In this document: piece by piece, positions 36,844 to 44,977 of the stretch
Numbering within the stretch: the first letter of the stretch is position 1
Layout of the letters: each line of letters begins with the position of its first letter
DNA from: CAVXSP01 sp963764505
Lineage (GTDB): Bacteria > Acidobacteriota > Vicinamibacteria > Vicinamibacterales > SCN-69-37
Assembly: GCA_963764505.1 (NCBI GenBank)
Contig: CAVXSP010000001.1
Span: 372,001 to 436,000 of the forward strand
Length of the DNA stretch: 64,000 nt
Direction: 5' to 3'
Notes under the pieces: generated by a model
What the model was told of the DNA's origin: nothing
What the model saw: the letters and a program-made list of their open reading frames with translations, nothing else
The model's database searches: none
Made by a program: the position numbers and the translations under genes

Positions 36844-37312
36844 GCTGCGCCTCGAGTTCGCCTCTCGTTCCAGCGCTCAACGCGTATGTGTTCTTTGCGG
36901 TCTCCTGGAGCTTGCCGTCCGTAACAGCACCGCTGAGTGACTTGGACAGATTGTTCGAATACGACTTCTTGTAGTAGGCGGTCGCGTCCTGCATCTCGGT
37001 CAGGAGTTGCTGTCTGGAGAAGGTCTCTTTGCGGGCAACAAGAGCGAGGTGCGCCGCGGCCGCAATCAGGAGGTCGGCTCCAGACTTCGCTTTCAATCGG
37101 GCAGCGACCGTACCGGTGGTGAGGCTGCCAACGGCCGCCTGCTCCTTCTTCCCGCCGGTGCCACTTGTCTTTGAAGCTGCCGAGCCGCCGGCAGCCTTGT
37201 GAAGCTCCATGGCAGTCTTGAGGAGAGACGGAAGCTCCTGCTTGAGGAACTCCTCCGTTCCCTCGTAATCGATCTCGACCTCACCAATCCGAATTCTCAA
37301 CTTGCTGCTCAC
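36830..37312 (-). CDS. Unknown 160-aa partner of the HEPN-like protein
   Basis: A 160-residue protein with no family I recognise. N-terminal KLRIRIGEVEIDYEGTEEFL forms a predicted beta-hairpin plus helix; a Ser/Gly/Lys-rich linker (about 40-65) leads to a helical domain (ADLLIAAAAHLALVARKETF, then YYKKSYSNNLSKSLSGAVTD) that looks like a small DNA-binding winged helix. The GTG at 37312 has an excellent GGAGGA upstream. It overlaps the HEPN-like gene by 14 bp, so the two are translationally coupled and probably act together. As the upstream gene of the pair it could be an antitoxin or sensor, which is inference. Confidence 0.7.
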   Translation of the reverse strand: MSSKLRIRIGEVEIDYEGTEEFLKQELPSLLKTAMELHKAAGGSAASKTSGTGGKKEQAAVGSLTTGTVAARLKAKSGADLLIAAAAHLALVARKETFSRQQLLTEMQDATAYYKKSYSNNLSKSLSGAVTDGKLQETAKNTYALSAGTRGELEAQLANS

Positions 37313-37374
37313 CGTGTCCTCCGATCGCGTGTCAAGATACGACCCTCTGCTGGCCGGCTGCTCAGAAAATGGAT

Positions 37375-37737
37375 CTACGCGGCCGCTTCAATCGTGACTG
37401 TGAGCCCCAGGCGTTCCAACGTCTGGACGGCGCGCTGGCGGACCCGATCGGTGTCTCGGCGGTCGTAGTAGTCGGGCCCGAGGTCACGGTACTCCTGGCC
37501 GGACCGCAGGACATGGTAGATCGCGCCGAGCAGGCCGTGCCGACGCGACGGCGACCACCGCCTTCGGATGCCCGCGGTGGCGCATGACGCGTCGATACCG
37601 GGCGCCGAAGTGGCCGTCCTTGGTGCGCATCGCCGCGAGCGCACATTCCACGAGCCACGTCCGGAGCCAGCGGTGCCCCTTCCGCGTCTTCCCGCTCTTG
37701 TGCTTCCCGGCACTCTCGTTGTTGGCCACGTGCATCT
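37375..37737 (-). pseudogene. IS110-family transposase, C-terminal remnant with frameshift
   Basis: The first visible residues (NNESAGKHKSGKTRKGHRWL) and the following HFGARYRRVMRHRGHPKAVV are the conserved C-terminal (transposase_20) block of IS110-type enzymes. The frame then needs one base skipped near 37541-37546 to continue RHGLLGAIYHVLRSGQEY and DLGPDYYDRR up to TAG at 37375-37377. The N-terminal DEDD RuvC-like half is absent: the fragment begins exactly where the 115-bp element ends at 37738. This is a dead remnant and marks the island as a site of past insertion. Confidence 0.85.
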
Positions 37738-37852
37738 CGGTTTCGGGAATCGTGTCGTGGGCTGTAGGCCCGAATTCGAGCAGCGCGCCGCTTGGGTGGC
37801 GCGCGAGATCGCGAGTGAGGGCCAACAGCGCACGATACGATTCCCGAAACCG
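37738..37852 (-). repeat. 115-bp inverted-repeat element, copy 2
   Basis: Reverse-complement copy of the element at 20119-20233, same length (115 bp), differing at two positions (one in an arm, one internal) by my alignment. It abuts the truncated IS110 transposase on one side. The next 125 bp (37853-37977) hold nothing I can identify before the CYTH gene. Confidence 0.85.
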
Positions 37853-37977
37853 CTTTGGCAGAAGGGAACTACCCTGTGTCACACCTGGAAGTCGCCGACG
37901 ATCGTCCGCGCAGAGCGCGCGTTGGGCGAAGCCATCCGCTGCGACGCGCGCCAGCGGCGCGGACCAGGTCGGCCCAG

Positions 37978-38505
37978 TCAGGCCGGCCCGCGCTCGAGCA
38001 GCTCGAGCAGATCGATGTAGGCCTCCGAGACGAGCGCGTCGAATGGAATGCCGAGCGCGTCGAGCAGCTCGCGCGCTTCGCGCTCGCCGGCCGCTGCATT
38101 CTCGTCCTCCCGCAACACGACCTCGAGCTCGACGAACGAGCCGAGGTGCTCGACCTGATCCAGATGGATGCGCGTCCGGCCGGCCAGGAGCAGCTCGCGC
38201 CGCTTGACGACACGGCCGCGGACCGGGAGCACGGCGCCGAGCGCCTGGACGAGCTGCTGGGCGTCGGGACACACAACACGCGTGTACGTCGACGCCTTCG
38301 GTCCAGGCCGACCCGGGCGCTCGTACGCGATGAGCTCGCCCGTCCCGTCGGCGAACTGGCGCACCTTGAGACGGCCCGACGGGACGGTGAAGAACGTGTC
38401 GATCTGATCGATGATTTCGGCCGGACCCGACGGCAGCGCCGCCCCCCTGGCACGGACGGCCGCCAGTTCGCCGGTCCGGGCCTTGACTTCGATATTGCGG
38501 GCCAC
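37978..38505 (-). CDS. CYTH-domain protein (class IV adenylate cyclase-like)
   Basis: A 175-residue protein opening VARNIEVKARTGE, a variant of the CYTH ExExK signature. IDQIDTFFTVPSGRLKVRQF, then RRELLLAGRTRIHLDQVEHL and LGSFVELEVVLRED are the successive charged strands of the triphosphate tunnel. The end DALVSEAYIDLLELL fits class IV adenylate cyclase/CyaB-like proteins, which act on triphosphates or inorganic polyphosphate. The GTG start at 38505 lies 7 bp after the stop of the carboxylesterase gene, so the two are co-transcribed, but no functional link is apparent. Confidence 0.87.
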   Translation of the reverse strand: MARNIEVKARTGELAAVRARGAALPSGPAEIIDQIDTFFTVPSGRLKVRQFADGTGELIAYERPGRPGPKASTYTRVVCPDAQQLVQALGAVLPVRGRVVKRRELLLAGRTRIHLDQVEHLGSFVELEVVLREDENAAAGEREARELLDALGIPFDALVSEAYIDLLELLERGPA

Positions 38506-38512
38506 GGCCTCG

Positions 38513-40270
38513 TTAGCCGCGGCCGCCGCGCCCCGGGGCCCCCGCGCCGCGGCCGCCGGGGGCGGCGCCCCTGCCGCGCCCTGGCGGAGGCGGCAGCAGC
38601 GACACGAGCGTGTCGTCACGCAGCGCGACGGACTGGCTGACCGTGTCGAACACCATCGCCTGTGGATCCGCCACCGTGTACGGCTTCCACTCGAGGGCCG
38701 GCTGGCTGGGATTGCCGGTCGTGGCGAAGTTGACCCATGCCCGCGCGACCTTGTCCTGCAGCGCCAGCGCCTCTGGACCGCCGCCGGTGGCCGTCTTGAT
38801 TTGGGGGACGCCAAGTGCATGGAAGCAGAAGGCGAGCTCCGCGCAGTGGAACGACGTGATGCCGCCGTTGATCGGATACTCCCAGGCGAACAGGTAGTTG
38901 TAGACCGGCGTCCTGGCCTTCTCGAGCTTGCGGGCCAGCAGGTTCTTCACGCCCGGACGCGAGGAACCCGCGTAGTACAGCACGTCCTGCACCTTCTTGC
39001 CGGGGAACGCCTTCTTGAACTCGGCGGCGACCTCGTCCTTCTTCTCGCCGAAGGCGGCAGTCAACTGCTCGTCGACCTCCTTGTCCGTCCACTCGTTCTT
39101 GCGGCCGTCGCCGCGGGTGAGCGTGCCCTGCATCTCGCTGAACACGGCGCCGGCCATGAGCGGGATCTCGTCCGCCCAGTCGCAGAACTCGCGCATGACG
39201 TAGCGGTCGTCGGCGATGACGTCCCAGTTGAGCCCAGGCAGGCCGAGCTCGCTGGCCGCCGACGCGCGCGCGGCGTTCCCGGCCTCGATCAGCTCGGTGT
39301 AGGGCACCGCCTTCAGTCTGTCGATCTGCGCTCCCGTGAGGTTCAGGTTCTTGAGCGTGTGCGCGGCGATCGTCTGCTGCGCCTTGATGCTGTCGGCCAC
39401 GTTGGTCGCGCGGTAGTTGTTGGTGCCGCCGCTCTGCGCCGAAACCCGGTGAAACAGCCCCTTCGCGGACGGCATGTGCAGCATGCGCACCACTTTGCCC
39501 CCTCCTCCGGACTGCCCGAAGATCATGACGTTGCCGGGGTCGCCGCCGAAGCGCTCGATGTTGTCGTGGACCCACTGCAGCGCGGCCACCAGGTCCTCCG
39601 TCCCCGTGTAGCGCGAGTTCGCGTACTGCGGTCCGTAGGCTGAGAGATCGAGCGTGCCCACGATGTTCAGCCGGTGGTTCATGCTGACGACCACGACGTC
39701 GCCGAATTCGCTGAGGCTCCGTCCGTCGTAGGCATACGCCTCCATCGAGGCGCCGTTGGTGAAGCCGCCTCCGTGCATCCAGACCATGACGGGCTTGCTG
39801 ACCGCCGGGCTGAGGTTCTGGGTCCAGACGTTCAAGTACTGGCAGTGGTCGTTCTGGATCCAGTAGCGATGCGGAAAGACGAGCTCGTCCGAGCTGACCG
39901 TGTTCTGGGCCGGAATCGGAGACATCGGGCCCCAGACCTGAGCGTTCCGCACGCCTCCCCACGGCTGAACCGGTCTCGGGGATTCGAACCGCTCGGCCTC
40001 GGCATACCGGATGCCGAGGAAGGACAGCGTGTTGCCCTCCCGAATGCCGCGCAGCGTTCCACCCTTCACCTGGACGACCGGCGGCTTGAGGTTGGCATGT
40101 GCCGCTGACGCCGCGGCCTGTGTCGCCGCTCCGGCGGCGTCCACGCGTCCGGCCCCGAATGACGCGCCGGCCATGCCGGCGAACGCCCCGCCAATCAGGG
40201 CGGTCGTGGTTCCCAACAACTCGCGGCGGTTCAGTCGGCCCGACGGCGCGCTCGACGATCTGCTGGCCAT
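38513..40270 (-). CDS. Exported type-B carboxylesterase
   Basis: A 585-residue carboxylesterase/lipase with a Tat-like signal (NRRELLGTTTALIGGAFAG). Oxyanion HGGGF is at 166-170 and the nucleophile elbow FGQSGGGG gives S254. SFHCAELAFCFHALG supplies the probable catalytic His, and an acidic residue precedes it. GIRYAEAERFESPRPVQPW is the usual N-terminal family block. The ATG at 40270 has GAGGAGG upstream. The C-terminus is a Gly/Arg-rich tail (GRGRGAAPGGRGAGAPGRGG), one of several such tails in exported proteins in this window. Ester substrate unknown. Confidence 0.9.
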   Translation of the reverse strand: MASRSSSAPSGRLNRRELLGTTTALIGGAFAGMAGASFGAGRVDAAGAATQAAASAAHANLKPPVVQVKGGTLRGIREGNTLSFLGIRYAEAERFESPRPVQPWGGVRNAQVWGPMSPIPAQNTVSSDELVFPHRYWIQNDHCQYLNVWTQNLSPAVSKPVMVWMHGGGFTNGASMEAYAYDGRSLSEFGDVVVVSMNHRLNIVGTLDLSAYGPQYANSRYTGTEDLVAALQWVHDNIERFGGDPGNVMIFGQSGGGGKVVRMLHMPSAKGLFHRVSAQSGGTNNYRATNVADSIKAQQTIAAHTLKNLNLTGAQIDRLKAVPYTELIEAGNAARASAASELGLPGLNWDVIADDRYVMREFCDWADEIPLMAGAVFSEMQGTLTRGDGRKNEWTDKEVDEQLTAAFGEKKDEVAAEFKKAFPGKKVQDVLYYAGSSRPGVKNLLARKLEKARTPVYNYLFAWEYPINGGITSFHCAELAFCFHALGVPQIKTATGGGPEALALQDKVARAWVNFATTGNPSQPALEWKPYTVADPQAMVFDTVSQSVALRDDTLVSLLPPPPGRGRGAAPGGRGAGAPGRGGRG

Positions 40271-40399
40271 GTCGCCCTCCTCACCTGTTGAATTCTGCGG
40301 TCTCCGCGGGCCGCGCCCGCGCAAGTGGCGATATTACCTCCATGCGCCGACACGGGCTCCGCGCCTGACAGGCGCCCGGCGCGGGTGGTAGAAACAGTC

Positions 40400-40777
40400 G
40401 TGGACGACTACGAGATCTACCCCGCCATCGGCGAAGAGGGCTTCCAGCGACTGGTCGCGGCGTTCTACCGGCAGGTCCCCGAAGACGACGTGCTTGGCCC
40501 GATGTACCCGCCTGACGACTTGGCGGGCGCGGAACGGCGGCTGCGCGATTTTCTCGTCGGCCGGTTCGGCGGGCCGCAGCGCTACATCGAGCAGCGGGGA
40601 CATCCGCGTCTGAGGGCGCGCCATCTGCCGTTTCCAATCACGCCGGCGGCGCGCGACCGGTGGATCGCGCTGATGACGCGCGCCCTGGATGAGGCGGCCC
40701 TGCCGCCGAGCGTGTCGAACGCGCTCGGCGTCTTCTTCCAGGCCGTCGCAACGACGATGATCAATCGCGAGCGCTGA
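40400..40777 (+). CDS. glbO: Truncated hemoglobin, group II (TrHbO-like)
   Basis: A 125-residue 2-on-2 globin. YEIYPAIGEEGFQRLVAAFY is the B-helix region, MYPPDDLAGAERRLRDFLVG leads to the E helix, RGHPRLRARHLPFPI contains the proximal F8 His, and RDRWIALM has the G8 Trp characteristic of group II. GTG at 40400 is chosen to give the normal family length. The stop codon (TGA at 40775-40777) is immediately followed by the stop of the convergent peptidase gene. Likely role is O2/NO chemistry in the cytoplasm. Confidence 0.9.
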   Translation: MDDYEIYPAIGEEGFQRLVAAFYRQVPEDDVLGPMYPPDDLAGAERRLRDFLVGRFGGPQRYIEQRGHPRLRARHLPFPITPAARDRWIALMTRALDEAALPPSVSNALGVFFQAVATTMINRER

Positions 40778-42293
40778 CTACATCATCATCAGCGCGGCCA
40801 TCAGCTCGATCCCGTCCCACAGGTTCTGAATCCGCAGGTTCTCGTCGGCACTGTGCTGATGGTTGTCGTGATTCGCGATCGGAATCACGATCGTCCTCGT
40901 GCCGAGCGGCCGCTCGATGTCCGCCATCGGCAGACTGCCGCCCATCGTCGGTAGCGTGACGGCAGGGCCTCTCACGCCGTCGACCGTGCGGATGACTTCC
41001 TGCGAGATCGGCAGATCCATCGGCGTTCGGACGGCGCCGAGGCCGATGTGCGTGCGAGTGACCTTCGCGACCTGCGCATGGGCGCGGCGGAGGTCCGCGT
41101 CAGGCTCCCTGTCGACGACGTAGAACCCCTGCTTCCGGATGTGATCGACGACGCGGTCGACGGTTCGAGCCGGGTCCATGCCCTTGACCAGCCGGACGTC
41201 CATCGACGCGGTGGCGGACGCCGGAATCACGTTGGCGGCCTCGGCGCCGACGTGCGCGCTGGCGAGGCCGCGGACGTTGAGCGAGGGCTCGGTGATGAGA
41301 ATCGGTCAGCGTTCTCGGCCCGCCCTCGGTCGACCCCAGTCCGAACTCCTCCATGAGCTGCGCATCGATGTCGGGCGCCGCCGCAATCGCCGCCTTCTCC
41401 GCCGGCCCGAGCGGCTCGACGTCGTCGTAGAAGCCGTCGACCAGCACGCGGCCGTGCGTGTCCTTCATGGAGGCGAGCAGCCGCGCGAGCGCCATCGCCG
41501 GGTTCGGCGCCCAGTTGCCGTAGTGCCCGCTGTGCAGCTCGTGGCTCGGACCGTAGACCGTGACGTCGAAGGTCGCGACGTCCCGAGACCCGAAGTAGAT
41601 CAGCGGGCGGCGGGTCTGGTGGACCGGGCCGTCGCACATCAGCCAGATATCGCCGGCGAACAGGTCCCGGTGCTGCGCCAGGAGGGCCTGCAGGTGTGCC
41701 GATCCGGTCTCCTCCTCGCCCTCGAAGACGAACGTGACGTTCGCAGCCGGCGCGAGCCGCGCGGCGCGCAGCGCGTCGAGCGCCGTCATGAGCGCGACGA
41801 TGGGCGCTTTGTCGTCGCCGGCGGAGCGCGCGTACAGACGCGATTCCGGATCGAACGGCTGGCCAGCAGCCGGCAGAGGCACGGCCCGGCCGCCGTCCTC
41901 GATCATCCGCGTCCGGAGCGTCGGGGCGAACGGCGGGGTCGACCACTCGCGCGGATCGACCGGCTGCCCGTCGTAGTGGGCGTAGAAGACGATCGTCCGG
42001 GTCGCCCCAGGGGTCTGGATTCTCCCGAATACGACCGGATTGCCCCCGGGAACCGACAACAACTGCGGCTCGATGCCCCTCGCCCGCAGCATGCCTGCGA
42101 TGAACTCGGCGTTCCGCTGGACGCTGGGGCGGTCGCTGGTGACGTTTGGAATCCGCAGCAGCTCGACGAACTCGTCGATGATGGCGCGCTCGTGCTGCTG
42201 GCGCCATTGGCGTGCCGCCAGCGCCGGAGATGGCGCCTGGCCGAGCACCAGCGGCCAGAAGACGACCAACGCGAGCGCCACGGCGCTTCTCAT
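40778..42293 (-). CDS. Exported M20-family metallopeptidase, frameshifted
   Basis: One extra base around 41301-41307 separates two frames that together give a 504-residue peptidase. Signal peptide at 1-26, then VFYAHYDGQPVDP (H106 metal, D108), ARSAGDDKAPI (bridging Asp) and FEGEEETGS (E193-E194 catalytic/metal). The restored junction is GPRTLT then ILITEPSLNVRGLASAHVGA, a normal M20 dimerisation-domain sequence, and the end carries HDNHQHSADENLRI with the last His ligand. Similar exported proteins are dipeptidases or carboxypeptidases. Sequencing error and true pseudogene cannot be separated from sequence alone. Confidence 0.85.
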
Positions 42294-42501
42294 CCGGGTC
42301 CCTCCTGAGAAACGCGAATCTTACTGCGATTTGCGGAATCCAGCCGGCGCGCCGTCCGGCGACGCCGAAGGACGCGACCTGAACCGCGAGCCGGTCCACG
42401 TCTGTGACAGAACCATGGCGGGCGGGTGAGGCGATCGTGACAGTGCGCGAAACGACGAACGGACGCCCCGGCGGCGTCGTCTCACGAAGCAGGTGTCCAT
42501 C

Positions 42502-43938
42502 ATGAAGAAAGTTCTGCTCGTGCCCGTTCTCGTTCTGGTCGCCGGCGCCGGGGCCTACGCCTACTACGCCCGCGGCCGCCAGGACGAAAAGCCCACGATC
42601 AACCAGGCCGCGCTCACCCGCACCAATATCGTCCAGATGGTCCAGGCGACGGGGACGCTCGCGCCTGTCCGCACGGTTGACGTGGGATCGCAGGTGTCCG
42701 GCGTCGTCCGGGCGCTGTACGCCGACTTCAACTCCATCGTGAAGAAGGGGCAGGTCGTCGCGGAGCTGGATCCGTCGCTTCTGCAGGTGCAGGTGGAGGT
42801 CCAGAAGGCCAACATCGAGCGGCAGCAGGGGGACATCGCACAGCAGGAGGTGCAGCTCGAGAACGACCGCGTCAACGAGACCCGCGCGCAGGCGCAGTTC
42901 GACAGGGGCCTGGTGAGCGCTCAGCAGCTCGAAACGGCGCAGCTGCAGGTGAAGACGCGGCAGGCGGCGATCGATTCGGCCAGGAAGCAGCTCGTCCAGG
43001 CGCAGGCGAACCTCCACCAGGCCGAGCTGAACGTCTCCTACTGCACCATCCGATCGCCCGTGGACGGCGTCGTGGTCGACCGGAAGGTCGACGTCGGTCA
43101 GACGGTCCAGGCCAGCATGACGGCGCCGCAGTTCTTCACGATCGCCACCGACCTCACGCGTCTCACGCTGTCCGCGTCGGTCGATGAATCGGACGTCGGC
43201 ATGATCCGGCGCGGCATGCCGGTGGGCTTCACCGTCGACGCGTACGGCCAACAGCCGTTCTCGGGGACCGTCGACTCGGTTCGTCTGAATGCGCAGACCG
43301 TCAACAACGTCGTGACCTATCCGGTCTGGATCGACGTGCAGAACCGGGATCTGCGGCTCCGGCCCAGCATGACCGCCAACATCCGTATCGAAGTCGAGCG
43401 GGCGGATGCCGTCATCGCGATCCCGAATCAGGCGCTGCGCTTCCGGCCGACCGCGGACACGTACGCGTGGCTCGGCATGACGCCGCCGCCGGCGAGGCGC
43501 GGCGGTGCCACGGCGACTGCACGCGACCGAACGCCCGCTGCGCCCGCGGCCGCTGAGCAGCCGGCCGCGCCGGCGGTGCTGGCTGTCGCGAACAGGACTG
43601 GCCAGATCGACGACCTGTTCGCGCAGGTCGAGAAGCGCATACAGCCGGGACAAATCTGGATCTACGACGAGCAGGCCAGCGATCCGACTCGCCGGCTGCG
43701 CGCGGTGAGCGTGCGGGTCGGCGTCACGGACGGGCGAGTCACCGAGCTCGTGTCGGCCGCCGCCGACCTGCCGCCTGGCGCGAAGGTCGTCACCGGCATC
43801 GTGGGCCCCGCGAGCGCCAAGAAGGCCGCCACCGGCTCGGGCACCAACATCTTCGACCAGCGCGGCGGCCGGGGCGGGTTCGGCGGGCCAGGCGGCTTCG
43901 GGCCGCCGCCAGGGTTCGGCGGCCGGGGCGGGGACTGA
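42502..43938 (+). CDS. RND/MacA-type periplasmic adaptor (membrane fusion) protein
   Basis: A 478-residue adaptor: N-terminal membrane anchor (1-22), lipoyl-like half motif with GTLAPVRTVDVGSQVSGVVR, a long coiled-coil hairpin (about 95-180, Gln/Ala-rich), second lipoyl half CTIRSPVDGVVVDRKVDVGQ, then beta-barrel and membrane-proximal domains. A Pro/Ala-rich insert (about 330-365) and a Gly-rich tail (RGGRGGFGGPGGFGPPPGFG) are extra. The ATG at 42502 is chosen; GTG at 42493 is an alternative. No MacB or other pump gene follows: the next gene is convergent, so the adaptor is orphaned here and presumably works with a permease encoded elsewhere. Confidence 0.88.
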   Translation: MKKVLLVPVLVLVAGAGAYAYYARGRQDEKPTINQAALTRTNIVQMVQATGTLAPVRTVDVGSQVSGVVRALYADFNSIVKKGQVVAELDPSLLQVQVEVQKANIERQQGDIAQQEVQLENDRVNETRAQAQFDRGLVSAQQLETAQLQVKTRQAAIDSARKQLVQAQANLHQAELNVSYCTIRSPVDGVVVDRKVDVGQTVQASMTAPQFFTIATDLTRLTLSASVDESDVGMIRRGMPVGFTVDAYGQQPFSGTVDSVRLNAQTVNNVVTYPVWIDVQNRDLRLRPSMTANIRIEVERADAVIAIPNQALRFRPTADTYAWLGMTPPPARRGGATATARDRTPAAPAAAEQPAAPAVLAVANRTGQIDDLFAQVEKRIQPGQIWIYDEQASDPTRRLRAVSVRVGVTDGRVTELVSAAADLPPGAKVVTGIVGPASAKKAATGSGTNIFDQRGGRGGFGGPGGFGPPPGFGGRGGD

Positions 43939-43939
43939 G

Positions 43940-43991
43940 GCCATCCGGCCGCCATGTGCTTCCCGCGCCCTTGCGGGGCCTGTCGGATGGC
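43940..43991. terminator. Probable bidirectional terminator hairpin
   Basis: Between convergent genes, GCCATCCG (43940-43947) pairs with CGGATGGC (43984-43991), and an inner stem CCCGC/GCGGG (43962-43966 with 43973-43977) encloses a 6-base loop. There is no T-run, so this is a weak intrinsic terminator at best, but its position between two stop codons fits. Confidence 0.4.
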
Positions 43992-44008
43992 GGCAGCCTT
44001 CGGCCGCC

Positions 44009-44953
44009 TCAGATCGACGCGACGAGGACGTCGTAGACCTTCTGCACGTTCGCGTAGGGATCCGGACCCATCGCCGGGGCCATATTGGCGTTCGCCTCGA
44101 TCGAGAAGAGCCCGGCATAGCCGAGTTGTCTGGCGAGCTCGAGGGCCGTCGGGAGATCGAATCGATCCGGACGCAGCTTGACGTGCGAGTTGCCGTCGGT
44201 CAGCGGAAGCATCAGGCGCATGCCGGATTCCTGCGCCTGCTGGTCGGTGAAGTTGCCGAGATCGCAGTTCGCGTAGGTCCCCGCCCCCTTGATGATCTCG
44301 ACGAGCAGTGGCGCGAGCGCCGGGGCCGGCGGCGGCGGCTCGCCGGCGCGCCCGCGGAGCCCCAGCACGTCCGGCGATACCACGCCGCGGTTCTCCATGC
44401 CGACCTTGACGCCCTTCGACTTTCCGTAGCCGCCCATGATCTTCAGCGTCTCGATGGCGATCTGCTTGTTGTCCTCGGTCGGGGCGCCCTGATTGATCAT
44501 CACGCGCGGCGACCCCAGCACGACGGCGTGATCGATCCACTGCTTCGTGAGGTCGATGGCCTGGAGCCGCTGCGTCAACTGCGGCGCCGTGATGTTCATC
44601 GGCCCGAACTCCAGATTGATGTTCGAGACCTGCGACCTTGTCCGGGCGAGCCGGGCGCGGAACTCCTTGAGCCACGTCTCCTCGGTCGACGGCAGGTGGG
44701 AGTGCTGCAGCTCGATGTTGTGCACGGCCCAGCGATCGGCGCAGACCTGCCCGATCTCCATCAGATCGAGCTGGCGATCCGGGGAGTCGGGGAAGTCGAT
44801 GCCCTTGAGAATGGGGTTGAACGACAGGGACATGATCGCGATCCGCGACGCCTTCGCCGGATTGCGCTTCCCCGTCTGGGCCCATCCCTTCGTCGCGGCG
44901 GCCAGGCCCGCCGCGGCCGCCGCCGTCGTGGTGAGGAACTCCCGTCGTCTCAT
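44009..44953 (-). CDS. Tat-exported sugar phosphate isomerase/epimerase-like TIM-barrel protein
   Basis: A 314-residue intact paralogue of the broken gene at 7087. Twin-arginine signal MRRREFLTTTAAAAAG; barrel strands VHNIELQHSHLPSTEE, QVSNINLEFGPMNI, SPRVMINQGAPTEDN, VKVGMENRGVVSPDVLG (metal Glu) and YANCDLGNFTDQQAQ. It begins 24 bp after the stop of the PQQ dehydrogenase on the same strand, so the two probably form an operon. Family members are epimerases/isomerases of sugars or their oxidised forms; the pairing with a quinoprotein suggests periplasmic sugar oxidation, which is inference. Confidence 0.88.
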   Translation of the reverse strand: MRRREFLTTTAAAAAGLAAATKGWAQTGKRNPAKASRIAIMSLSFNPILKGIDFPDSPDRQLDLMEIGQVCADRWAVHNIELQHSHLPSTEETWLKEFRARLARTRSQVSNINLEFGPMNITAPQLTQRLQAIDLTKQWIDHAVVLGSPRVMINQGAPTEDNKQIAIETLKIMGGYGKSKGVKVGMENRGVVSPDVLGLRGRAGEPPPPAPALAPLLVEIIKGAGTYANCDLGNFTDQQAQESGMRLMLPLTDGNSHVKLRPDRFDLPTALELARQLGYAGLFSIEANANMAPAMGPDPYANVQKVYDVLVASI

Positions 44954-44977
44954 CGAGCTGCTCCGTCGGAGTGCGGA

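Noticed and set aside
37853..37977. Looked for the missing N-terminal half of the IS110 transposase beyond the 115-bp element
   Set aside because: None of the frames shows the DEDD-type IS110 N-terminal motifs; the 5' half is gone.
39955..39990. tRNA T-arm-like GGTTCGAATCCCCGAGACC on the minus strand
   Set aside because: It lies inside the carboxylesterase gene, encodes the conserved AERFESPRPVQ segment, and no acceptor or anticodon stem can be built around it.
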